A stretch of DNA of 6,367 nucleotides from Ilumatobacteraceae bacterium. Its GTDB lineage: Bacteria; Actinomycetota; Acidimicrobiia; Acidimicrobiales; Ilumatobacteraceae. Each line of letters opens with the position of its first letter. The stretch's first letter is position 1. Below the pieces are notes generated by a model. That model ran no database searches. It saw nothing but the letters and a program-made list of their open reading frames with translations, and had not been told where the DNA came from. Position numbers and translations under genes: made by a program. Of this stretch, positions 1 through 5,299 are shown piece by piece. Location: NCBI GenBank assembly GCA_025456105.1, contig JALOLG010000094.1, positions 1-6,367 of the forward strand. The letters are read 5' to 3'.

Positions 1-701
1 TCCGCGAGGCCGCCGCGACGTTCCTCGCCGATCCGGCGCCGCTGCACGGGCTGATCCTCAACGCCGGTGTCATGGCCACGCCGTTCGAGCACACGGCCGA
101 CGGGTTCGAGCGCCAGCTCGGCACCAACCACCTCGGCCACTTCCTGCTGTCGGTGCTGCTCGCCGACCGGCTGGTGGCATCCGCGCCCGCACGGGTGGTG
201 ATGCTGTCGTCGGCCGGCCACAAGATGGGCGACGTCGACCTCGACGACCCGAACTTCGAGCGCCGTCACTACGACCCGTTCGTGTCGTACGGCCAGTCGA
301 AGACCGCCAACGTGCTGCACGCCGTCGGGTTCGACGCCCGCTACGCCGACCGTGGGGTGCGGGCCTTCGCCGTGCACCCGGGCGGGATCCACACCGAGCT
401 CGGTCGCTACATGGACGAGTCGGTGATCGCGCAGCTGCTCGCGATGGTGGCCGAGGGCGAGACCGGCGGCGGGTTCCGGTGGAAGTCGGTGCCCGAGGGC
501 GCGGCCACGTCGGTGTGGGCGGCCACGTCGCCCGACCTCGACGGCCGTGGCGGGCTCTACTGCGAGGACTGCCAGGTGTCGCCGGTGATCGGCCCCGACG
601 GCGACCTCAACGACGTCGGCGTGCTCGCCCGGGCCGTCGACCCGGCCACCGCCGACGCGCTGTGGGCCCTCAGCGAGCGCCTCGTCGGCCTCACCGGCTG
701 A
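1..701 (+). CDS. Short-chain dehydrogenase/reductase, 5'-truncated by window edge
   Basis: This is the C-terminal part of an NAD(P)-dependent SDR oxidoreductase. The frame is open from base 3 to the TGA at 699-701, so the beginning and the nucleotide-binding glycine motif lie outside the window. Visible SDR landmarks in order are LILNAGVM (the NNAG-type strand-4 motif, about 55-80), the Asn-containing TNHLGHF, the serine strand MLSSAGH (Ser codons 207-212) and the catalytic YGQSK (Tyr 288-290, Lys 300-302), followed by HPGGIHTEL. The late GGLYCEDCQV block resembles actinobacterial members related to retinol dehydrogenase/WWOX-like SDRs, so a carbonyl/alcohol oxidoreductase acting on a lipophilic or aromatic substrate is plausible. 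An internal ATG at 72 falls after the NAG motif and is not the true start. The substrate is unknown. The gene converges on the next SDR with a 3-base gap. Confidence 0.9.
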   Translation, partial: REAAATFLADPAPLHGLILNAGVMATPFEHTADGFERQLGTNHLGHFLLSVLLADRLVASAPARVVMLSSAGHKMGDVDLDDPNFERRHYDPFVSYGQSKTANVLHAVGFDARYADRGVRAFAVHPGGIHTELGRYMDESVIAQLLAMVAEGETGGGFRWKSVPEGAATSVWAATSPDLDGRGGLYCEDCQVSPVIGPDGDLNDVGVLARAVDPATADALWALSERLVGLTG

Positions 702-704
702 CCG

Positions 705-1469
705 TCAGAACGCGTGGCGGCGGGTGAAGCCGCCGTCGACCACGACGTTCTCGCCCGTCACCCAGGAGGCGGCCGGGCTGGCGATGAACGCGACCACGCG
801 GGCCACCTCGTCGGCGCTGCCGAGCCTGCCCTGGGGCTGATGGGCGACGTTCTCGGCGTAGTACTCCGGGAGGCGGCGCTGGATCCGGTCCCACGAGCCG
901 CCCTCGATGAAGATCGGCCCCGGCGACACCGTGTTGGCGCGGATGCCCTGCGGCGCGAGATCGATGGCGAGCTGGCTCATGTAGTTGACGAGCGCGGCCT
1001 TCATCGCGCCGTAGCTGAAGCCGCCGCCGGGGAAGCCGTGGTACTCGACCGCGGTGATCGTGCCGATCTGCACGATGCTCGCCGCATCGCTCGCCTCGAG
1101 GTGGGGGAGTGCGGCATCGACGAGCGCCACCGTCGAGAGCACGTCGACCTCGAAGTTCTTGCGCCAGCCCTCCGGTGACCGCGGCACCCCGCCGAGGGCG
1201 GACACGTTCGACACGACGATGTCGAGCCCGCCCATCTGCTCGGCGCTCTGAGTCGCCCAGGCGCCGAGCGCGTCGTGGTCGGCCGCGTCGACGACCGCGG
1301 TGAGGCAGCGCTCGCCGAGCGCGTCACGCGCCGAGTCGAGGTGCTCGGGCGTGCGCCCGCAGATGGCGACCGTGGCGCCCTCGCCGACGAGCACCTCGGC
1401 GACCGCCCGCCCGATGCCGCGCGACCCGCCGGTGACGATCGCCCGCTTCCCACCCAGTCCCAGATCCAT
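705..1469 (-). CDS. SDR family oxidoreductase (FabG-like), complete
   Basis: A 254-residue classical SDR, the usual family length. The Rossmann cofactor motif TGGSRGIG lies at residues 13-20, the strand-4 motif is the variant VVSNVS (85-90), the catalytic pair is Tyr153/Lys157 in SYGAMK, and RANTVSPGPI (178-187) and VDGGF (244-248) close the fold. Arg39 in CGRT suggests NADP(H) preference (inference). The serine strand reads IVQIGTITA, so Thr137 or Thr139 stands where the catalytic Ser normally sits, and the stretch up to the Tyr is about three residues longer than usual. The frame stays open upstream to 1817, but that part is low-complexity shadow over the toxin-antitoxin genes. The ATG at 1467-1469 begins directly before the Rossmann strand and follows a TACGCT box by 6 bases, so it was chosen. 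It is divergent from the antitoxin gene. The substrate is unknown. Confidence 0.92.
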   Translation of the reverse strand: MDLGLGGKRAIVTGGSRGIGRAVAEVLVGEGATVAICGRTPEHLDSARDALGERCLTAVVDAADHDALGAWATQSAEQMGGLDIVVSNVSALGGVPRSPEGWRKNFEVDVLSTVALVDAALPHLEASDAASIVQIGTITAVEYHGFPGGGFSYGAMKAALVNYMSQLAIDLAPQGIRANTVSPGPIFIEGGSWDRIQRRLPEYYAENVAHQPQGRLGSADEVARVVAFIASPAASWVTGENVVVDGGFTRRHAF

Positions 1470-1475
1470 CGCGGC

Positions 1476-1481
1476 AGCGTA
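1476..1481 (-). promoter_or_regulatory. Putative leaderless -10 box (TACGCT) of the SDR gene
   Basis: On the minus strand TACGCT ends 6 bases before the ATG at 1469. This is the spacing expected if transcription starts at or next to the A of the start codon. No convincing -35 hexamer and no Shine-Dalgarno sequence is visible. The same arrangement recurs at three other starts in the window. Confidence 0.5.
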
Positions 1482-1501
1482 GGCGCCGTGGACCAGTTGG
1501 C

Positions 1502-1507
1502 TAGACT
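1502..1507 (+). promoter_or_regulatory. Putative leaderless -10 box (TAGACT) of the toxin-antitoxin cassette
   Basis: TAGACT is followed by 7 bases and then the GTG at 1515, again consistent with a leaderless transcript. It faces away from the SDR box at 1476-1481, with 20 bases between them, so the two promoters must overlap in their upstream contacts. The palindrome at 1505-1516 covers the end of this box. No clear -35 is seen. Confidence 0.5.
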
Positions 1508-1516
1508 TGGCCAAGT
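1505..1516. promoter_or_regulatory. Candidate antitoxin operator: 12-base perfect palindrome
   Basis: ACTTGGCCAAGT is its own reverse complement. It spans the last bases of the TAGACT box through the first two bases of the GTG start, where a bound repressor would block initiation. A further TTGGC half-like element lies at 1497-1501, ten bases (one helical turn) before the TTGGC at 1507-1511. Phd/YefM antitoxins are known to repress their own operons by binding short palindromes, so this is the natural operator candidate. Binding itself is inferred. Confidence 0.45.
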
Positions 1517-1763
1517 GGGGACCCGGATCGTCAACACGCATGACGCGAAGACGCACCTGTCCGAGCTGATCCGCGAAGCCGAGGACGGTGGCGAGGTCAT
1601 CGTGGCCCGCAACGGCCGCCCGGTCGCGAAGATCATCCCGTGGCCACCGGCTCGCCCTGCTCGCCGCCGAGGCGCGTGGGCCGGCCGGGTCGACATCGCA
1701 CTCGACGACCTCATGGCACCCGACGCCGACATCGCCGCCCTGTTCGGTGACGCAACACGATGA
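1515..1763 (+). CDS. Type II antitoxin, Phd/YefM family
   Basis: An 82-residue antitoxin, the typical family size. The N-terminal DNA-binding/dimerisation part shows the family pattern IVNTHDAKTHLSELI (5-19), then a GGEVIVARNGRPVAKIIP stretch (25-42), which is the conserved beta-hairpin region of Phd/YefM. A basic, proline-rich linker (43-52) leads to an acidic, leucine-containing tail (59-78) that would wrap the toxin. GTG 1515 was chosen because the conserved domain begins four residues later and a TAGACT box lies 7 bases upstream; GTG 1488 or TTG 1497 are in-frame alternatives adding up to nine residues. The stop overlaps the toxin ATG (ATGA at 1760-1763), so the two are translationally coupled. 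Its likely roles are neutralising the PIN toxin and autorepression at the palindrome over its start. Confidence 0.9.
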   Translation: MGTRIVNTHDAKTHLSELIREAEDGGEVIVARNGRPVAKIIPWPPARPARRRGAWAGRVDIALDDLMAPDADIAALFGDATR

Positions 1764-2140
1764 GGCTCCTGCTCGACAGCCACGTCGCGCTGTGGTGGCT
1801 CGCCGACGACCGCGCACTCGGGGCGTCGTGCGCCGACCACATCGAGACGGCCGACGAGGTGTGGTTCTCGGCGGTGACGCCGTGGGAGCTCGGCATCAAG
1901 CGATCGCTCGGGAAGATCGCGTACCCGGACGGGCTGTCGGCGACGTTGCGCTCGGAGGGGTTCGCCGAGCTCGCGATCTCGGCCTCCCACGCCGGGCGCG
2001 CGGCCGATCTACCGCCCCACCACGGCGACCCGTTCGACCGGATGCTCGTGGCGCAGGCCCAGCTCGAGTCGCTCGTGCTGGTGAGCGCCGACCGGTCGAT
2101 GCGGCCGTACGACGTCGTGCTGCTCGACCCGCTGATCTGA
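1760..2140 (+). CDS. PIN-domain toxin, VapC family ribonuclease
   Basis: A 126-residue single PIN domain. The acidic residues that hold the Mg2+/Mn2+ ion in this family are all present: Asp6 in LLLDSHVALWW, Glu43 in TPWELGIK, Asp90/Asp93 in HGDPFDRML and Asp111 in SADRSMRPY. The toxin therefore looks catalytically intact. VapC toxins are endoribonucleases, usually cutting specific tRNAs or rRNA to stop translation; the RNA target here cannot be predicted. It overlaps the antitoxin stop by ATGA, the standard arrangement for ordered synthesis of antitoxin before toxin. The DPFDRMLVAQA segment is typical of the PIN subgroup often paired with Phd/YefM-type antitoxins. No mobile-element genes flank the cassette and its base composition matches its neighbours. 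Confidence 0.93.
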   Translation: MRLLLDSHVALWWLADDRALGASCADHIETADEVWFSAVTPWELGIKRSLGKIAYPDGLSATLRSEGFAELAISASHAGRAADLPPHHGDPFDRMLVAQAQLESLVLVSADRSMRPYDVVLLDPLI

Positions 2141-2157
2141 CGAGACGGCGCGCTCGC

Positions 2158-2163
2158 TACCGT
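2158..2163 (+). promoter_or_regulatory. Putative leaderless -10 box (TACCGT) of the ABM-oxygenase-nitroreductase run
   Basis: TACCGT is followed by exactly 6 bases and then ATG 2170, with no Shine-Dalgarno sequence in between. It sits in the 29-base gap after the toxin stop, so the downstream run probably has its own start of transcription rather than depending on the toxin-antitoxin promoter. Confidence 0.5.
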
Positions 2164-2169
2164 CGCGCC

Positions 2170-2574
2170 ATGGCGACGATCCTGGCTCACATCCGTGTCA
2201 ACGAGGGCAAAGAGGCGCAGTTCGAGGAGATCGCCCGGATGCTCTACGAGCGCACCCACGCCACCGAGACCGGCGTGCGGCGCTACGAGTACTGGCGGGG
2301 CTCGGCGCCGCGCACGTACTACACGCTGCTCGCGTTCGACGACTTCCGGACGTTCATCGCGCACCAGACGAGCCCGCACCACGAGGAGGCGTCGCCGCAG
2401 TTCGTCGGCGTCTTCGAGTCGTTCCGGCTCGAGTGGGTCGACCCCATCCAGGGGGCGAGCGACCTGCCGCCCACGGAGTCGCAGGACATGCCCGCCGACG
2501 CCGACGAGCTGACGGTCACGTACGCGCAGCGCTTCGCCGCCGACGTCGCGGCGTGGTGGCAGGGCCTGCGATGA
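2170..2574 (+). CDS. ABM-domain (dimeric alpha+beta barrel) protein, putative monooxygenase
   Basis: A 134-residue soluble protein whose first ~92 residues follow the antibiotic-biosynthesis-monooxygenase pattern: a strand ATILAHIRVNEGK, a helix QFEEIARMLYERTHATE (17-33), the strand/turn TGVRRYEYWRG (34-44), YYTLLAFDD (50-58), a second helix with IAHQTSPHHEEA (63-74), and the final strand FRLEWVDPI (85-93). Such proteins form ferredoxin-like dimers. Some are cofactor-free monooxygenases, others haem-binding or non-enzymatic, so the activity is not proven. A ~40-residue C-terminal extension, first acidic and Pro-rich and then helical with AAWWQGLR, is not part of the core domain. It is first in a same-strand run with the carotenoid-cleavage oxygenase and nitroreductase, suggesting a shared oxidative pathway (inference). 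The start is ATG 2170, 6 bases after TACCGT. Confidence 0.8.
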   Translation: MATILAHIRVNEGKEAQFEEIARMLYERTHATETGVRRYEYWRGSAPRTYYTLLAFDDFRTFIAHQTSPHHEEASPQFVGVFESFRLEWVDPIQGASDLPPTESQDMPADADELTVTYAQRFAADVAAWWQGLR

Positions 2575-2621
2575 TGAGCGCCGACACCGCACGTGTCCCG
2601 ACCGGAGGGGATCCGACATGA
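2571..2621 (+). other. Possible 16-codon linking mini-ORF
   Basis: An open frame starting at the tandem ATGATG (2571-2576), which overlaps the ABM-gene stop, runs 16 codons and stops at TGA 2619-2621, overlapping the ATG of the cleavage-oxygenase gene. The peptide would read MMSADTARVPTGGDPT. It could carry ribosomes from one gene to the next (translational coupling), but the short length and the good Shine-Dalgarno inside it mean chance is quite possible. Confidence 0.15.
2604..2610 (+). promoter_or_regulatory. Strong Shine-Dalgarno for the cleavage oxygenase
   Basis: GGAGGGG with a 7-base gap to ATG 2618 is the best ribosome binding site in the window. It fixes the start of the oxygenase gene, and its presence contrasts with the leaderless-looking starts elsewhere. 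That fits an internal gene of a polycistronic message. Confidence 0.75.
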
Positions 2622-3955
2622 CCGACCTCGCACCCACGCCCTGGTTCCTCAAGGGGAACTACGCGCCCGTCGACGACGAGCTCACTGCGTTCGACCTCCC
2701 GGTCACCGGAGCCATCCCGTCGTCGCTCGGCGGCCTCTACCTCCGCAACGGCTCCAACCCGAAGTCGGGAGCGGCCGGGCACTGGTTCTTCGGTGACGGC
2801 ATGGTGCACGGCGTGCGCCTGGCCGGGGGGAAGGCCGAGTGGTACCGCAACCGCTACGTGCGCACCACGAAGTTCGAGAAGGGTCTCGACGCGATGGACC
2901 CCGAGACCATCTTCGACCCCACGGCATCGGCAGCGAACACGCACGTGCTCGCCCACGCCGGGCGCATCTGGGCGCTCGAGGAGGGGCACCTCCCGTACGA
3001 GCTGACGCCAGAGCTCGACACCAAGGGCGTCGACGACTTCGGCGGCAAGCTCACGACGGCCTTCACCGCGCACCCGAAGCTGTGCCCCGAGACCGGCGAG
3101 CTGCACTTCTTCGGCTACTCGGCCGTGGCACCGTTCCTGACCTACCACGTGCTCGACGCGAGCGGCGTGCTCGTGCACTCGGCCGAGATCACCGTGCCGA
3201 AGGGCACGATGATGCACGACTTCATGATCACGCGCGACCACGCGATCTTCATGGACCTGCCGGTGGTGTTCGACCTCGACAACCCGGTCGCACCGATCCG
3301 CTGGGACGACGACTACGGCGCGCGGATCGGCATCCTGCCGCGCATGGGCACCGACGCCGACGTCCGGTGGTTCGAGGTCGAGCCGTGCTACGTCTTCCAC
3401 CCGCTCAACGCCTACGTCAGCGGCGACACCGTCGTGTGCGACGTCGGACGCTCCGAGTCGATGTGGCGCGACTCGATGGACGACTTCAAGCCGTCGTACC
3501 TGCACCGCTGGACGTTCGATCTGGCCACCGGCGCCGTCGGCGAGGCGCAGCTCGACGAGGTGTCGCACGGGTTCCCCCGGGTCGACGATCGCGTCGTCGG
3601 CCTGCAGCACCGCTACGGCTGGGGCGCTGCGCCTCGGGCGGGATCACCGACGCTGCTCGGCAACGCCGGCGTCGTCGTGAAGTGGGATCTGCAGACCGGC
3701 CAGCAGTCGACCTACGACTTCGGTCCCACCGCGCACCCCGGCGAGTTCGTGTTCGTGCAGGACTCCGATGCAGCCGGCGAGGACGAGGGCTGGGCGATGG
3801 GCTTCGTCTACGAGGAGTCCACCGACACCACCGACCTCGTCATCCTCGATGCGTCCGCGCCCGGCAGCGAGCCGGTCGCCCGTGTGCACATCCCGCAGCG
3901 GGTGCCGTTCGGGTTCCACGGCAGCTGGGTCGACGACTCGGTGCTGCCGGGCTGA
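2618..3955 (+). CDS. RPE65-type carotenoid oxygenase (carotenoid/apocarotenoid or stilbenoid cleavage dioxygenase)
   Basis: A 445-residue, seven-bladed beta-propeller, non-haem iron oxygenase of the carotenoid cleavage family, near the short end of the family range. All four iron-binding histidines can be assigned: His152 (TAHPKL), His200 (MMHDF), His261 (VFHPLNAY) and His434 (GFHGSW). Other family hallmarks are LYLRNGSNP (40-48), HWFFGDGMVHGV (55-66), the EEGHLP segment with second-shell Glu122, and PGEFVFV with Glu376. The third second-shell Glu, normally directly before the FPR motif, is Gly319 here (SHGFPRVDDR). No signal peptide or membrane segment is seen, so it should be cytosolic. The reaction is O2-dependent cleavage of a conjugated C=C bond to two carbonyl products; carotenoid, apocarotenoid and stilbene substrates are all possible. 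The start has a strong SD. The nitroreductase follows 14 bases later. Confidence 0.93.
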   Translation: MTDLAPTPWFLKGNYAPVDDELTAFDLPVTGAIPSSLGGLYLRNGSNPKSGAAGHWFFGDGMVHGVRLAGGKAEWYRNRYVRTTKFEKGLDAMDPETIFDPTASAANTHVLAHAGRIWALEEGHLPYELTPELDTKGVDDFGGKLTTAFTAHPKLCPETGELHFFGYSAVAPFLTYHVLDASGVLVHSAEITVPKGTMMHDFMITRDHAIFMDLPVVFDLDNPVAPIRWDDDYGARIGILPRMGTDADVRWFEVEPCYVFHPLNAYVSGDTVVCDVGRSESMWRDSMDDFKPSYLHRWTFDLATGAVGEAQLDEVSHGFPRVDDRVVGLQHRYGWGAAPRAGSPTLLGNAGVVVKWDLQTGQQSTYDFGPTAHPGEFVFVQDSDAAGEDEGWAMGFVYEESTDTTDLVILDASAPGSEPVARVHIPQRVPFGFHGSWVDDSVLPG

Positions 3956-3969
3956 CGCGAAAGACCCCC

Positions 3970-4629
3970 GTGGACGTCACCGACGCCGTTGCCGCGCGCC
4001 GCTCGATCCGCGCCTTCCTGCCCGATCCCGTCGACGATGCACTCGTGGCGTCGCTGCTCGAGCGCGCGGCACGAGCGCCGTCCGGCGGCAACCTCCAGCC
4101 GTGGCGCATCTACGTGATCAACGGCCCGGCCATGGACGAGTTCCGGTCGTTCCTGGCGCAGCGACCACCCATCGAAGCGCCCGCCTACGACATCTACCCG
4201 CCCGATCTCCACGAGCCCTATCGCACCAACCGCTTCACGGTGGGCGAGCAGATGTACGAGCTGCTCGGGATCCCGCGCGACGACAAAGCGGCGCGCCTCG
4301 CCCGGGTGGCGCAGAACTACGACTTCTTCGGCGCGCCGTGCGGGCTGTTCTGCTTCGTCGACCGGCGGATGGGCCCACCGCAGTGGTCGGACCTCGGGAT
4401 GTTCCTCCAGACCTTCATGCTGCTCGCCGTCGAGGCCGGGCTCGCCACCTGCGCGCAGGAGGCGTGGGCGATGCGGTCGCAGGCGGTCAGCGAGTTCGTC
4501 GGGGCACCTGAGGACCAGACGATCTTCTGCGGCATGGCGATCGGCCACGCCGACCCCGACGCCCCGGTGAACGCCCTCGTCAGCGAGCGCCAACCGCTCG
4601 CCGAGTGGGCGACGTTCGTGCGCCGGTAG
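3970..4629 (+). CDS. Nitroreductase-family FMN oxidoreductase
   Basis: A 219-residue protein matching the homodimeric FMN-dependent nitroreductase fold. The N-terminal phosphate-binding motif AARRSIRAF (8-16), the APSGGNLQPWRI motif (36-47), the middle NYDFFGAPCGLFCFVD (116-131), the helix segment WSDLGMFLQTFMLLAVEAGL (139-158) and the C-terminal FCGMAIGHADPDAP (186-199) are all characteristic. Family members use NAD(P)H to reduce nitroaromatics, quinones or enone-type substrates; the natural substrate cannot be told here. The start is taken as GTG 3970, since the conserved motif begins seven residues later and no other start codon lies between it and the oxygenase stop. No strong SD precedes it, which suggests coupling to the oxygenase 14 bases upstream. 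Its place behind a cleavage oxygenase suggests reduction of a cleavage product or flavin supply (inference). Confidence 0.9.
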   Translation: MDVTDAVAARRSIRAFLPDPVDDALVASLLERAARAPSGGNLQPWRIYVINGPAMDEFRSFLAQRPPIEAPAYDIYPPDLHEPYRTNRFTVGEQMYELLGIPRDDKAARLARVAQNYDFFGAPCGLFCFVDRRMGPPQWSDLGMFLQTFMLLAVEAGLATCAQEAWAMRSQAVSEFVGAPEDQTIFCGMAIGHADPDAPVNALVSERQPLAEWATFVRR

Positions 4630-4676
4630 GGCCGGTCGGGCCGCCGCGTCAGCGTCAGGAGCCCGCCCCGTCGCTC

Positions 4677-4742
4677 TGGTCACGATTCATCGCCACGACG
4701 GCCCACGAATCGTGACCAAGGCGCCTTGGTCACGATCTCGTG
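4677..4742. repeat. Nested triple inverted repeat with 28-base perfect palindrome; possible bidirectional terminator
   Basis: The unit TGGTCACGAT occurs at 4677-4686, inverted within 4709-4718 and again at 4727-4736. Arms 4677-4688 and 4707-4718 are an exact 12-base inverted repeat with an 18-base loop. Bases 4709-4736 form an exact 28-base palindrome centred on AGGCGCCT, and with one bulged base (4737) the stem extends to 4704-4742. The short word CACGA/TCGTG appears six times. The middle copy can pair with either outer copy, so two alternative hairpins compete. It lies between convergent genes, where a bidirectional hairpin terminator without a U-tract is the plainest reading. A dispersed palindromic element or a protein-binding site are alternatives. 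The rest of the 4630-4760 gap shows nothing else that I recognise. Confidence 0.85.
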
Positions 4743-4760
4743 CAGGGTGGGCGGAGCGGT

Positions 4761-5270
4761 TCAGGCGAGGATGCGGACGGGGGTCGTGCCGTCCCAGCCC
4801 CGCGACGCGTCGGCGACCATGGTGTAGAAGCCGAGGAGGCGGTCGGACGGCTCGTAGAGCTCGACGAGGTGACCGAGCGCAGCGCGGGCGTCGTGGAACG
4901 CGAACGACTGGCCGCCACTCGTGGACGCCCGCAGCACCTCGGGCCATCCCTGCGACTCGCACCACGCCGCCGCGGCGTCGAGCGACGGCACCATGAACGC
5001 CACGTGGTGCACCCGACCCGGCTCCACGACGGGCGGCGTGTGCTCCTGCACCAGCTCCACCATCAGCGGGCCCCACTGCCCGTAGGCCGACGAGTGGTCG
5101 AACGGCGCGTCGACGCCGTGCACCCGCGAGGTCGCGAGCGCGATGTGACGCAGCACGAAGAACGGCCCGGCACCGGTCGAGGTGGCGAAGCGCTCGGCCG
5201 CGGCCACCACGTCGTCGACCGCGTACGCCACCTGCACCGGCGCACCGAGGGGGCTCCCCACCTCGCTCAC
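4761..5270 (-). CDS. VOC (glyoxalase/bleomycin-resistance/dioxygenase) superfamily protein
   Basis: A 169-residue protein with two paired beta-alpha-beta-beta-beta modules: residues ~11-75 (VQVAYAVDDVVAAAERFA through LMVELVQ) and ~86-140 (RVHHVAFMVPSLDAAAAW through LVELYEP), with a C-terminal tail. Likely metal ligands by position are Gln13, Glu72, His88 or His89, and Glu137; Gln replaces the first His seen in many glyoxalases, and the set loosely recalls methylmalonyl-CoA-epimerase-type VOC enzymes. Isomerase, lyase or dioxygenase chemistry are all possible, and the substrate is not predictable. GTG 5270 is the most upstream start in this frame; a G-rich stretch just before it is only a weak SD, and GTG 5261 is an alternative. 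It is divergent from the NTF2-like gene over 29 bases. Confidence 0.85.
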   Translation of the reverse strand: MSEVGSPLGAPVQVAYAVDDVVAAAERFATSTGAGPFFVLRHIALATSRVHGVDAPFDHSSAYGQWGPLMVELVQEHTPPVVEPGRVHHVAFMVPSLDAAAAWCESQGWPEVLRASTSGGQSFAFHDARAALGHLVELYEPSDRLLGFYTMVADASRGWDGTTPVRILA

Positions 5271-5287
5271 GCCGCCACCCCCATCGG

Positions 5288-5293
5288 TACGGT
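5288..5293 (+). promoter_or_regulatory. Putative leaderless -10 box (TACGGT) of the NTF2-like gene
   Basis: TACGGT is followed by 6 bases and ATG 5300, the same spacing as at 2158 and on the minus strand at 1481. No SD lies between. The box sits in the 29-base divergent gap shared with the VOC gene, so both promoters must be compressed into it. A TACCGA sequence reading the other way (5284-5289) overlaps this box and ends 13 bases before the VOC GTG; it is a weaker candidate. Confidence 0.45.
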
Positions 5294-5299
5294 GCGGCC

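Noticed and set aside
702..704. Terminator between the two convergent SDR genes
   Set aside because: Only three bases separate the stops and I saw no strong inverted repeat across the junction.
1470..1817. N-terminal extension of the minus-strand SDR by 116 residues
   Set aside because: The added part is low-complexity, runs antisense across the antitoxin and the start of the toxin, and precedes a normal Rossmann start at ATG 1469. It is a high-GC open-frame artefact.
2516..3610. Long minus-strand open frame (about 364 codons) opposite the cleavage oxygenase
   Set aside because: It is the antisense mirror of a clearly recognised gene, rich in Val/Arg/His and without any family motif.
2839..3969. 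Upstream open extension of the nitroreductase frame through the oxygenase gene
   Set aside because: The translation is Arg/Ala-rich shadow sequence; the recognisable nitroreductase starts at GTG 3970. It is not a fusion.
4647..4658. Short direct repeat GTCAGCGTCAG
   Set aside because: It is too short and of too common a composition to mean anything here.
4677..4742. CRISPR array
   Set aside because: There are three alternating-orientation copies of a 10-base word, without equal-length direct repeats or spacers. It is an inverted-repeat cluster instead.
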